Shown here piece after piece: positions 1 to 14,100 of a DNA stretch of 64,000 nucleotides. Position numbers and translations under genes: made by a program. The notes below the pieces were generated by a model. It saw only the letters and a program-made list of their open reading frames with translations, was not told where the DNA came from and did not search any database. Source of the DNA: Panagrolaimus kolymaensis (taxonomy: Eukaryota > Nematoda > Chromadorea > Rhabditida > Panagrolaimidae); the NCBI GenBank assembly GCA_028622995.1, contig JAJQJQ010000080.1:1-64000 (forward strand), read 5' to 3'. The first letter of the stretch is position 1, and every line of letters begins with the position of its first letter.

Positions 1-1599
1 CTTGCTTCAAGCTTTGATGCAAGGAATTAATGAATCTCATTTTGAATTAGGGATTGAATTGGAGATATGGATTTTTTGCTCCAAATATTTTTCTTATATT
101 TTATAAGAAATAATGCCAAGAGGATTTTGGATTCCCCCCGCTGGATGAACCTCAACTGTAATCCATAAATTTTATAAACACTTGCTTCAAGCTTTGATGC
201 AAGAAATTAATGAATCTCGTTTTGAATTAGGGATTGAATTGGAGATATGGATTTTTTGTTCCAAATATTTTTCTTATATTTTATAAGAAATAATGCCAAG
301 AGGATTTTGGATTCCCCCCGCTGGATGAACCTCAACTGTAATCCATAAATTTTATAAACACTTGCTTCAAGCTTTGATGCAAGGAATTAATGAATCTCAT
401 TTTGAATTAGGGATTGAATTGGAGATATGGATTTTTTGCTCCAAATATTTTTCTTATATTTTATAAGAAATAATGCCAAGAGGATTTTGGATTCCCCCCG
501 CTGGATGAACCTCAACTGTAATCCATAAATTTTATAAACACTTGCTTCAAGCTTTGATGCAAGAAATTAATGAATCTCGTTTTGAATTAGGGATTGAATT
601 GGAGATATGGATTTTTTGTTCCAAATATTTTTCTTATATTTTATAAGAAATAATGCCAAGAGGATTTTGGATTCCCCCCGCTGGATGAAACTCAACTGTA
701 ATCCATAAATTTTATAAACACTTGCTTCAAGCTTTGATGCAAGGAATTAATGAATCTCATTTTGAATTAGGGATTGAATTGGAGATATGGATTTTTTGCT
801 CCAAATATTTTTCTTATATTTTATAAGAAATAATGCCAAGAGGATTTTGGATTCCCCCCGCTGGATGAACCTCAACTGTAATCCATAAATTTTATAAACA
901 CTTGCTTCAAGCTTTGATGCAAGAAATTAATGAATCTCGTTTTGAATTAGGGATTGAATTGGAGATATGGATTTTTTGTTCCAAATATTTTTCTTATATT
1001 TTATAAGAAATAATGCCAAGAGGATTTTGGATTCCCCCCGCTGGATGAACTTCAACTGTAATCCATAAATTTTATAAACACTTGCTTCAAGCTTTGATGC
1101 AAGGAATTAATGAATCTCATTTTGAATTAGGGATTGAATTGGAGATATGGATTTTTTGCTCCAAATATTTTTCTTATATTTTATAAGAAATAATGCCAAG
1201 AGGATTTTGGATTCCCCCCGCTGGATGAACCTCAACTGTAATCCATAAATTTTATAAACACTTGCTTCAAGCTTTGATGCAAGAAATTAATGAATCTCGT
1301 TTTGAATTAGGGATTGAATTGGAGATATGGATTTTTTGTTCCAAATATTTTTCTTATATTTTATAAGAAATAATGCCAAGAGGATTTTGGATTCCCCCCG
1401 CTGGATGAACCTCAACTGTAATCCATAAATTTTATAAACACTTGCTTCAAGCTTTGATGCAAGAAATTAATGAATCTCGTTTTGAATTAGGGATTGAATT
1501 GGAGATATGGATTTTTTGTTCCAAATATTTTTCTTATATTTTATAAGAAATAATGCCAAGAGGATTTTGGATTCCCCCCGCTGGATGAACCTCAACTGT
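1..1599. repeat. Satellite A array (180-bp units), left edge
   Basis: Nearly nine exact 180-bp tandem units; the array is cut by the left edge of the window. Two variants alternate: A1 (aaggaatt, tctcat, tttttgctcc) and A2 (aagaaatt, tctcgt, tttttgttcc), so the effective period is mostly 360 bp. Each unit contains an imperfect dyad with arms CTTGC and GCAAG (1-23 in unit 1), a perfect inverted repeat TTCTTATA-ttt-TATAAGAA (91-109 in unit 1), and a C6 run before gctggatgaac. No open frame spans a unit. The array joins a B block at 1600. Confidence 0.97.
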
Positions 1600-2154
1600 G
1601 ATCGATTAATTATTTATGAAGCATTGAGACAATTTAATCGAATTTAAAACTTATTGAATTAGAAAAAAAATTGCAAAAGAAAAGTGCTTTATTTTTATGA
1701 TTTTTTATGTATTTTTACATCCATTTTCAATGATATTTTTCCAAACGCATCCTTTGGTGACGATTTGGAAGCAACCAAAAATTAAACTTAAAGCAAAAAA
1801 TGTTTTGATAAAGGAAAAAAAATTCCAAAATCATAAGTAATGAAACTTATAAAAAACTTTGTTTATCACAAGTGATAAATCACATAAAAAGCTACAAAAT
1901 CGGTAACATATTTCTTTAGTAAAAGATAAGGCTCAAATCGAGTTATGTGGCTTTGAAATTTAAAAACCAACATTAAATATTCAAATTTTTAAGTTTTGAA
2001 TTAGAATTTTTTTTTTCAGAAGTTTTTTTCTTTTCATTATTTATTATTAAATATATTAAAATTATTCCCAAGAGGATTTTGAGCTCCGTCCATTGGAAGT
2101 ATCTCAATCGATGAACTTTTTTTGATTAACACATGTATCAAGCTTAAAAATTAG
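1600..2154. repeat. Satellite B block, representative copy
   Basis: This ~555-bp block replaces about 51 bp of an A unit, so it adds 504 bp net. It starts at gatcgattaattattt and ends in aaaaattag, where the A core tgaatctcgttttgaatt resumes. The last ~120 bp (from ttattattaaatatatt through gagctccgtccattggaag) match variant 2 of the 172-bp C satellite. The first ~430 bp are unique to B. Copies start at 1600, 2644, 4407, 5810, 6674, 7538, 8402, 9266, 10310, 11174, 12218, 13802, 14846, 15890, 16934, 17978, 19741, 20605, 21469, 22333, 23197, 24241, 27265 and 35000. A length variant with caaag instead of cagaag before the T run (1 bp shorter) marks the copies at 2644, 4407 and 17978. Confidence 0.95.
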
Positions 2155-5100
2155 TGAATCTCGTTTTGAATTAGGGATTGGATTGGAGATATGGATTTTT
2201 TGTTCCAAATATTTTTCTTATATTTTATAAGAAATAATGCCAAGAGGATTTTGGATTCCCCCCGCTGGATGAACCTCAACTGTAATCCATAAATTTTATA
2301 AACACTTGCTTCAAGCTTTGATGCAAGAAATTAATGAATCTCGTTTTGAATTAGGGATTGAATTGGAGATATGGATTTTTTGTTCCAAATATTTTTCTTA
2401 TATTTTATAAGAAATAATGCCAAGAGGATTTTGGATTCCCCCCGCTGGATGAACCTCAACTGTAATCCATAAATTTTATAAACACTTGCTTCAAGCTTTG
2501 ATGCAAGAAATTAATGAATCTCGTTTTGAATTAGGGATTGAATTGGAGATATGGATTTTTTGTTCCAAATATTTTTCTTATATTTTATAAGAAATAATGC
2601 CAAGAGGATTTTGGATTCCCCCCGCTGGATGAACCTCAACTGTGATCGATTAATTATTTATGAAGCATTGAGACAATTTAATCGAATTTAAAACTTATTG
2701 AATTAGAAAAAAAATTGCAAAAGAAAAGTGCTTTATTTTTATGATTTTTTATGTATTTTTACATCCATTTTCAATGATATTTTTCCAAACGCATCCTTTG
2801 GTGACGATTTGGAAGCAACCAAAAATTAAACTTAAAGCAAAAAATGTTTTGATAAAGGAAAAAAAATTCCAAAATCATAAGTAATGAAACTTATAAAAAA
2901 CTTTGTTTATCACAAGTGATAAATCACATAAAAAGCTACAAAATCGGTAACATATTTCTTTAGTAAAAGATAAGGCTCAAATCGAGTTATGTGGCTTTGA
3001 AATTTAAAAACCAACATTAAATATTCAAATTTTTAAGTTTTGAATTAGAATTTTTTTTTTCAAAGTTTTTTTCTTTTAATTATTTATTATTAAATATATT
3101 AAAATTATTCCCAAGAGGATTTTGAGCTCCGTCCATTGGAAGTATCTCAATCGATGAACTTTTTTTGATTAACACATGTATCAAGCTTAAAAATTAGTGA
3201 ATCTCGTTTTGAATTAGGGATTGAATTGGAGATATGGATTTTTTGTTCCAAATATTTTTCTTATATTTTATAAGAAATAATGCCAAGAGGATTTTGGATT
3301 CCCCCCGCTGGATGAAACTCAACTGTAATCCATAAATTTTATAAACACTTGCTTCAAGCTTTGATGCAAGGAATTAATGAATCTCATTTTGAATTAGGGA
3401 TTGAATTGGAGATATGGATTTTTTGCTCCAAATATTTTTCTTATATTTTATAAGAAATAATGCCAAGAGGATTTTGGATTCCCCCCGCTGGATGAACCTC
3501 AACTGTAATCCATAAATTTTATAAACACTTGCTTCAAGCTTTGATGCAAGAAATTAATGAATCTCGTTTTGAATTAGGGATTGAATTGGAGATATGGATT
3601 TTTTGTTCCAAATATTTTTCTTATATTTTATAAGAAATAATGCCAAGAGGATTTTGGATTCCCCCCGCTGGATGAACCTCAACTGTAATCCATAAATTTT
3701 ATAAACACTTGCTTCAAGCTTTGATGCAAGGAATTAATGAATCTCATTTTGAATTAGGGATTGAATTGGAGATATGGATTTTTTGCTCCAAATATTTTTC
3801 TTATATTTTATAAGAAATAATGCCAAGAGGATTTTGGATTCCCCCCGCTGGATGAACCTCAACTGTAATCCATAAATTTTATAAACACTTGCTTCAAGCT
3901 TTGATGCAAGAAATTAATGAATCTCGTTTTGAATTAGGGATTGAATTGGAGATATGGATTTTTTGTTCCAAATATTTTTCTTATATTTTATAAGAAATAA
4001 TGCCAAGAGGATTTTGGATTCCCCCCGCTGGATGAACCTCAACTGTAATCCATAAATTTTATAAACACTTGCTTCAAGCTTTGATGCAAGGAATTAATGA
4101 ATCTCATTTTGAATTAGGGATTGAATTGGAGATATGGATTTTTTGCTCCAAATATTTTTCTTATATTTTATAAGAAATAATGCCAAGAGGATTTTGGATT
4201 CCCCCCGCTGGATGAACCTCAACTGTAATCCATAAATTTTATAAACACTTGCTTCAAGCTTTGATGCAAGAAATTAATGAATCTCGTTTTGAATTAGGGA
4301 TTGAATTGGAGATATGGATTTTTTGTTCCAAATATTTTTCTTATTATTTATAAGAAATAATGCCAAGAGGATTTTGGATTCCCCCCGCTGGATGAACCTC
4401 AACTGTGATCGATTAATTATTTATGAAGCATTGAGACAATTTAATCGAATTTAAAACTTATTGAATTAGAAAAAAAATTGCAAAAGAAAAGTGCTTTATT
4501 TTTATGATTTTTTATGTATTTTTACATCCATTTTCAATGATATTTTTCCAAACGCATCCTTTGGTGACGATTTGGAAGCAACCAAAAATTAAACTTAAAG
4601 CAAAAAATGTTTTGATAAAGGAAAAAAAATTCCAAAATCATAAGTAATGAAACTTATAAAAAACTTTGTTTATCACAAGTGATAAATCACATAAAAAGCT
4701 ACAAAATCGGTAACATATTTCTTTAGTAAAAGATAAGGCTCAAATCGAGTTATGTGGCTTTGAAATTTAAAAACCAACATTAAATATTCAAATTTTTAAG
4801 TTTTGAATTAGAATTTTTTTTTTCAAAGTTTTTTTCTTTTAATTATTTATTATTAAATATATTAAAATTATTCCCAAGAGGATTTTGAGCTCCGTCCATT
4901 GGAAGTATCTCAATCGATGAACTTTTTTTGATTAACACATGTATCAAGCTTAAAAATTAGTGAATCTCGTTTTGAATTAGGGATTGAATTGGAGATATGG
5001 ATTTTTTGTTCCAAATATTTTTCTTATATTTTATAAGAAATAATGCCAAGAGGATTTTGGATTCCCCCCGCTGGATGAAACTCAACTGTAATCCATAAAT

Positions 5101-8100
5101 TTTATAAACACTTGCTTCAAGCTTTGATGCAAGGAATTAATGAATCTCATTTTGAATTAGGGATTGAATTGGAGATATGGATTTTTTGCTCCAAATATTT
5201 TTCTTATATTTTATAAGAAATAATGCCAAGAGGATTTTGGATTCCCCCCGCTGGATGAACCTCAACTGTAATCCATAAATTTTATAAACACTTGCTTCAA
5301 GCTTTGATGCAAGAAATTAATGAATCTCGTTTTGAATTAGGGATTGAATTGGAGATATGGATTTTTTGTTCCAAATATTTTTCTTATATTTTATAAGAAA
5401 TAATGCCAAGAGGATTTTGGATTCCCCCCGCTGGATGAACCTCAACTGTAATCCATAAATTTTATAAACACTTGCTTCAAGCTTTGATGCAAGGAATTAA
5501 TGAATCTCATTTTGAATTAGGGATTGAATTGGAGATATGGATTTTTTGCTCCAAATATTTTTCTTATATTTTATAAGAAATAATGCCAAGAGGATTTTGG
5601 ATTCCCCCCGCTGGATGAACCTCAACTGTAATCCATAAATTTTATAAACACTTGCTTCAAGCTTTGATGCAAGAAATTAATGAATCTCGTTTTGAATTAG
5701 GGATTGAATTGGAGATATGGATTTTTTGTTCCAAATATTTTTCTTATATTTTATAAGAAATAATGCCAAGAGGATTTTGGATTCCCCCCGCTGGATGAAC
5801 CTCAACTGTGATCGATTAATTATTTATGAAGCATTGAGACAATTTAATCGAATTTAAAACTTATTGAATTAGAAAAAAAATTGCAAAAGAAAAGTGCTTT
5901 ATTTTTATGATTTTTTATGTATTTTTACATCCATTTTCAATGATATTTTTCCAAACGCATCCTTTGGTGACGATTTGGAAGCAACCAAAAATTAAACTTA
6001 AAGCAAAAAATGTTTTGATAAAGGAAAAAAAATTCCAAAATCATAAGTAATGAAACTTATAAAAAACTTTGTTTATCACAAGTGATAAATCACATAAAAA
6101 GCTACAAAATCGGTAACATATTTCTTTAGTAAAAGATAAGGCTCAAATCGAGTTATGTGGCTTTGAAATTTAAAAACCAACATTAAATATTCAAATTTTT
6201 AAGTTTTGAATTAGAATTTTTTTTTTCAGAAGTTTTTTTCTTTTCATTATTTATTATTAAATATATTAAAATTATTCCCAAGAGGATTTTGAGCTCCGTC
6301 CATTGGAAGTATCTCAATCGATGAACTTTTTTTGATTAACACATGTATCAAGCTTAAAAATTAGTGAATCTCGTTTTGAATTAGGGATTGGATTGGAGAT
6401 ATGGATTTTTTGTTCCAAATATTTTTCTTATATTTTATAAGAAATAATGCCAAGAGGATTTTGGATTCCCCCCGCTGGATGAACCTCAACTGTAATCCAT
6501 AAATTTTATAAACACTTGCTTCAAGCTTTGATGCAAGAAATTAATGAATCTCGTTTTGAATTAGGGATTGAATTGGAGATATGGATTTTTTGTTCCAAAT
6601 ATTTTTCTTATATTTTATAAGAAATAATGCCAAGAGGATTTTGGATTCCCCCCGCTGGATGAACCTCAACTGTGATCGATTAATTATTTATGAAGCATTG
6701 AGACAATTTAATCGAATTTAAAACTTATTGAATTAGAAAAAAAATTGCAAAAGAAAAGTGCTTTATTTTTATGATTTTTTATGTATTTTTACATCCATTT
6801 TCAATGATATTTTTCCAAACGCATCCTTTGGTGACGATTTGGAAGCAACCAAAAATTAAACTTAAAGCAAAAAATGTTTTGATAAAGGAAAAAAAATTCC
6901 AAAATCATAAGTAATGAAACTTATAAAAAACTTTGTTTATCACAAGTGATAAATCACATAAAAAGCTACAAAATCGGTAACATATTTCTTTAGTAAAAGA
7001 TAAGGCTCAAATCGAGTTATGTGGCTTTGAAATTTAAAAACCAACATTAAATATTCAAATTTTTAAGTTTTGAATTAGAATTTTTTTTTTCAGAAGTTTT
7101 TTTCTTTTCATTATTTATTATTAAATATATTAAAATTATTCCCAAGAGGATTTTGAGCTCCGTCCATTGGAAGTATCTCAATCGATGAACTTTTTTTGAT
7201 TAACACATGTATCAAGCTTAAAAATTAGTGAATCTCGTTTTGAATTAGGGATTGGATTGGAGATATGGATTTTTTGTTCCAAATATTTTTCTTATATTTT
7301 ATAAGAAATAATGCCAAGAGGATTTTGGATTCCCCCCGCTGGATGAACCTCAACTGTAATCCATAAATTTTATAAACACTTGCTTCAAGCTTTGATGCAA
7401 GAAATTAATGAATCTCGTTTTGAATTAGGGATTGAATTGGAGATATGGATTTTTTGTTCCAAATATTTTTCTTATATTTTATAAGAAATAATGCCAAGAG
7501 GATTTTGGATTCCCCCCGCTGGATGAACCTCAACTGTGATCGATTAATTATTTATGAAGCATTGAGACAATTTAATCGAATTTAAAACTTATTGAATTAG
7601 AAAAAAAATTGCAAAAGAAAAGTGCTTTATTTTTATGATTTTTTATGTATTTTTACATCCATTTTCAATGATATTTTTCCAAACGCATCCTTTGGTGACG
7701 ATTTGGAAGCAACCAAAAATTAAACTTAAAGCAAAAAATGTTTTGATAAAGGAAAAAAAATTCCAAAATCATAAGTAATGAAACTTATAAAAAACTTTGT
7801 TTATCACAAGTGATAAATCACATAAAAAGCTACAAAATCGGTAACATATTTCTTTAGTAAAAGATAAGGCTCAAATCGAGTTATGTGGCTTTGAAATTTA
7901 AAAACCAACATTAAATATTCAAATTTTTAAGTTTTGAATTAGAATTTTTTTTTTCAGAAGTTTTTTTCTTTTCATTATTTATTATTAAATATATTAAAAT
8001 TATTCCCAAGAGGATTTTGAGCTCCGTCCATTGGAAGTATCTCAATCGATGAACTTTTTTTGATTAACACATGTATCAAGCTTAAAAATTAGTGAATCTC

Positions 8101-11100
8101 GTTTTGAATTAGGGATTGGATTGGAGATATGGATTTTTTGTTCCAAATATTTTTCTTATATTTTATAAGAAATAATGCCAAGAGGATTTTGGATTCCCCC
8201 CGCTGGATGAACCTCAACTGTAATCCATAAATTTTATAAACACTTGCTTCAAGCTTTGATGCAAGAAATTAATGAATCTCGTTTTGAATTAGGGATTGAA
8301 TTGGAGATATGGATTTTTTGTTCCAAATATTTTTCTTATATTTTATAAGAAATAATGCCAAGAGGATTTTGGATTCCCCCCGCTGGATGAACCTCAACTG
8401 TGATCGATTAATTATTTATGAAGCATTGAGACAATTTAATCGAATTTAAAACTTATTGAATTAGAAAAAAAATTGCAAAAGAAAAGTGCTTTATTTTTAT
8501 GATTTTTTATGTATTTTTACATCCATTTTCAATGATATTTTTCCAAACGCATCCTTTGGTGACGATTTGGAAGCAACCAAAAATTAAACTTAAAGCAAAA
8601 AATGTTTTGATAAAGGAAAAAAAATTCCAAAATCATAAGTAATGAAACTTATAAAAAACTTTGTTTATCACAAGTGATAAATCACATAAAAAGCTACAAA
8701 ATCGGTAACATATTTCTTTAGTAAAAGATAAGGCTCAAATCGAGTTATGTGGCTTTGAAATTTAAAAACCAACATTAAATATTCAAATTTTTAAGTTTTG
8801 AATTAGAATTTTTTTTTTCAGAAGTTTTTTTCTTTTCATTATTTATTATTAAATATATTAAAATTATTCCCAAGAGGATTTTGAGCTCCGTCCATTGGAA
8901 GTATCTCAATCGATGAACTTTTTTTGATTAACACATGTATCAAGCTTAAAAATTAGTGAATCTCGTTTTGAATTAGGGATTGGATTGGAGATATGGATTT
9001 TTTGTTCCAAATATTTTTCTTATATTTTATAAGAAATAATGCCAAGAGGATTTTGGATTCCCCCCGCTGGATGAACCTCAACTGTAATCCATAAATTTTA
9101 TAAACACTTGCTTCAAGCTTTGATGCAAGAAATTAATGAATCTCGTTTTGAATTAGGGATTGAATTGGAGATATGGATTTTTTGTTCCAAATATTTTTCT
9201 TATATTTTATAAGAAATAATGCCAAGAGGATTTTGGATTCCCCCCGCTGGATGAACCTCAACTGTGATCGATTAATTATTTATGAAGCATTGAGACAATT
9301 TAATCGAATTTAAAACTTATTGAATTAGAAAAAAAATTGCAAAAGAAAAGTGCTTTATTTTTATGATTTTTTATGTATTTTTACATCCATTTTCAATGAT
9401 ATTTTTCCAAACGCATCCTTTGGTGACGATTTGGAAGCAACCAAAAATTAAACTTAAAGCAAAAAATGTTTTGATAAAGGAAAAAAAATTCCAAAATCAT
9501 AAGTAATGAAACTTATAAAAAACTTTGTTTATCACAAGTGATAAATCACATAAAAAGCTACAAAATCGGTAACATATTTCTTTAGTAAAAGATAAGGCTC
9601 AAATCGAGTTATGTGGCTTTGAAATTTAAAAACCAACATTAAATATTCAAATTTTTAAGTTTTGAATTAGAATTTTTTTTTTCAGAAGTTTTTTTCTTTT
9701 CATTATTTATTATTAAATATATTAAAATTATTCCCAAGAGGATTTTGAGCTCCGTCCATTGGAAGTATCTCAATCGATGAACTTTTTTTGATTAACACAT
9801 GTATCAAGCTTAAAAATTAGTGAATCTCGTTTTGAATTAGGGATTGGATTGGAGATATGGATTTTTTGTTCCAAATATTTTTCTTATATTTTATAAGAAA
9901 TAATGCCAAGAGGATTTTGGATTCCCCCCGCTGGATGAACCTCAACTGTAATCCATAAATTTTATAAACACTTGCTTCAAGCTTTGATGCAAGAAATTAA
10001 TGAATCTCGTTTTGAATTAGGGATTGAATTGGAGATATGGATTTTTTGTTCCAAATATTTTTCTTATATTTTATAAGAAATAATGCCAAGAGGATTTTGG
10101 ATTCCCCCCGCTGGATGAACCTCAACTGTAATCCATAAATTTTATAAACACTTGCTTCAAGCTTTGATGCAAGAAATTAATGAATCTCGTTTTGAATTAG
10201 GGATTGAATTGGAGATATGGATTTTTTGTTCCAAATATTTTTCTTATATTTTATAAGAAATAATGCCAAGAGGATTTTGGATTCCCCCCGCTGGATGAAC
10301 CTCAACTGTGATCGATTAATTATTTATGAAGCATTGAGACAATTTAATCGAATTTAAAACTTATTGAATTAGAAAAAAAATTGCAAAAGAAAAGTGCTTT
10401 ATTTTTATGATTTTTTATGTATTTTTACATCCATTTTCAATGATATTTTTCCAAACGCATCCTTTGGTGACGATTTGGAAGCAACCAAAAATTAAACTTA
10501 AAGCAAAAAATGTTTTGATAAAGGAAAAAAAATTCCAAAATCATAAGTAATGAAACTTATAAAAAACTTTGTTTATCACAAGTGATAAATCACATAAAAA
10601 GCTACAAAATCGGTAACATATTTCTTTAGTAAAAGATAAGGCTCAAATCGAGTTATGTGGCTTTGAAATTTAAAAACCAACATTAAATATTCAAATTTTT
10701 AAGTTTTGAATTAGAATTTTTTTTTTCAGAAGTTTTTTTCTTTTCATTATTTATTATTAAATATATTAAAATTATTCCCAAGAGGATTTTGAGCTCCGTC
10801 CATTGGAAGTATCTCAATCGATGAACTTTTTTTGATTAACACATGTATCAAGCTTAAAAATTAGTGAATCTCGTTTTGAATTAGGGATTGGATTGGAGAT
10901 ATGGATTTTTTGTTCCAAATATTTTTCTTATATTTTATAAGAAATAATGCCAAGAGGATTTTGGATTCCCCCCGCTGGATGAACCTCAACTGTAATCCAT
11001 AAATTTTATAAACACTTGCTTCAAGCTTTGATGCAAGAAATTAATGAATCTCGTTTTGAATTAGGGATTGAATTGGAGATATGGATTTTTTGTTCCAAAT

Positions 11101-14100
11101 ATTTTTCTTATATTTTATAAGAAATAATGCCAAGAGGATTTTGGATTCCCCCCGCTGGATGAACCTCAACTGTGATCGATTAATTATTTATGAAGCATTG
11201 AGACAATTTAATCGAATTTAAAACTTATTGAATTAGAAAAAAAATTGCAAAAGAAAAGTGCTTTATTTTTATGATTTTTTATGTATTTTTACATCCATTT
11301 TCAATGATATTTTTCCAAACGCATCCTTTGGTGACGATTTGGAAGCAACCAAAAATTAAACTTAAAGCAAAAAATGTTTTGATAAAGGAAAAAAAATTCC
11401 AAAATCATAAGTAATGAAACTTATAAAAAACTTTGTTTATCACAAGTGATAAATCACATAAAAAGCTACAAAATCGGTAACATATTTCTTTAGTAAAAGA
11501 TAAGGCTCAAATCGAGTTATGTGGCTTTGAAATTTAAAAACCAACATTAAATATTCAAATTTTTAAGTTTTGAATTAGAATTTTTTTTTTCAGAAGTTTT
11601 TTTCTTTTCATTATTTATTATTAAATATATTAAAATTATTCCCAAGAGGATTTTGAGCTCCGTCCATTGGAAGTATCTCAATCGATGAACTTTTTTTGAT
11701 TAACACATGTATCAAGCTTAAAAATTAGTGAATCTCGTTTTGAATTAGGGATTGGATTGGAGATATGGATTTTTTGTTCCAAATATTTTTCTTATATTTT
11801 ATAAGAAATAATGCCAAGAGGATTTTGGATTCCCCCCGCTGGATGAACCTCAACTGTAATCCATAAATTTTATAAACACTTGCTTCAAGCTTTGATGCAA
11901 GAAATTAATGAATCTCGTTTTGAATTAGGGATTGAATTGGAGATATGGATTTTTTGTTCCAAATATTTTTCTTATATTTTATAAGAAATAATGCCAAGAG
12001 GATTTTGGATTCCCCCCGCTGGATGAACCTCAACTGTAATCCATAAATTTTATAAACACTTGCTTCAAGCTTTGATGCAAGAAATTAATGAATCTCGTTT
12101 TGAATTAGGGATTGAATTGGAGATATGGATTTTTTGTTCCAAATATTTTTCTTATATTTTATAAGAAATAATGCCAAGAGGATTTTGGATTCCCCCCGCT
12201 GGATGAACCTCAACTGTGATCGATTAATTATTTATGAAGCATTGAGACAATTTAATCGAATTTAAAACTTATTGAATTAGAAAAAAAATTGCAAAAGAAA
12301 AGTGCTTTATTTTTATGATTTTTTATGTATTTTTACATCCATTTTCAATGATATTTTTCCAAACGCATCCTTTGGTGACGATTTGGAAGCAACCAAAAAT
12401 TAAACTTAAAGCAAAAAATGTTTTGATAAAGGAAAAAAAATTCCAAAATCATAAGTAATGAAACTTATAAAAAACTTTGTTTATCACAAGTGATAAATCA
12501 CATAAAAAGCTACAAAATCGGTAACATATTTCTTTAGTAAAAGATAAGGCTCAAATCGAGTTATGTGGCTTTGAAATTTAAAAACCAACATTAAATATTC
12601 AAATTTTTAAGTTTTGAATTAGAATTTTTTTTTTCAGAAGTTTTTTTCTTTTCATTATTTATTATTAAATATATTAAAATTATTCCCAAGAGGATTTTGA
12701 GCTCCGTCCATTGGAAGTATCTCAATCGATGAACTTTTTTTGATTAACACATGTATCAAGCTTAAAAATTAGTGAATCTCGTTTTGAATTAGGGATTGGA
12801 TTGGAGATATGGATTTTTTGTTCCAAATATTTTTCTTATATTTTATAAGAAATAATGCCAAGAGGATTTTGGATTCCCCCCGCTGGATGAAACTCAACTG
12901 TAATCCATAAATTTTATAAACACTTGCTTCAAGCTTTGATGCAAGGAATTAATGAATCTCATTTTGAATTAGGGATTGAATTGGAGATATGGATTTTTTG
13001 CTCCAAATATTTTTCTTATATTTTATAAGAAATAATGCCAAGAGGATTTTGGATTCCCCCCGCTGGATGAACCTCAACTGTAATCCATAAATTTTATAAA
13101 CACTTGCTTCAAGCTTTGATGCAAGAAATTAATGAATCTCGTTTTGAATTAGGGATTGAATTGGAGATATGGATTTTTTGTTCCAAATATTTTTCTTATA
13201 TTTTATAAGAAATAATGCCAAGAGGATTTTGGATTCCCCCCGTTGGATGAACCTCAACTGTAATCCATAAATTTTATAAACACTTGCTTCAAGCTTTGAT
13301 GCAAGGAATTAATGAATCTCATTTTGAATTAGGGATTGAATTGGAGATATGGATTTTTTGCTCCAAATATTTTTCTTATATTTTATAAGAAATAATGCCA
13401 AGAGGATTTTGGATTCCCCCCGCTGGATGAACCTCAACTGTAATCCATAAATTTTATAAACACTTGCTTCAAGCTTTGATGCAAGAAATTAATGAATCTC
13501 GTTTTGAATTAGGGATTGAATTGGAGATATGGATTTTTTGTTCCAAATATTTTTCTTATATTTTATAAGAAATAATGCCAAGAGGATTTTGGATTCCCCC
13601 CGCTGGATGAACCTCAACTGTAATCCATAAATTTTATAAACACTTGCTTCAAGCTTTGATGCAAGAAATTAATGAATCTCGTTTTGAATTAGGGATTGAA
13701 TTGGAGATATGGATTTTTTGTTCCAAATATTTTTCTTATATTTTATAAGAAATAATGCCAAGAGGATTTTGGATTCCCCCCGCTGGATGAACCTCAACTG
13801 TGATCGATTAATTATTTATGAAGCATTGAGACAATTTAATCGAATTTAAAACTTATTGAATTAGAAAAAAAATTGCAAAAGAAAAGTGCTTTATTTTTAT
13901 GATTTTTTATGTATTTTTACATCCATTTTCAATGATATTTTTCCAAACGCATCCTTTGGTGACGATTTGGAAGCAACCAAAAATTAAACTTAAAGCAAAA
14001 AATGTTTTGATAAAGGAAAAAAAATTCCAAAATCATAAGTAATGAAACTTATAAAAAACTTTGTTTATCACAAGTGATAAATCACATAAAAAGCTACAAA

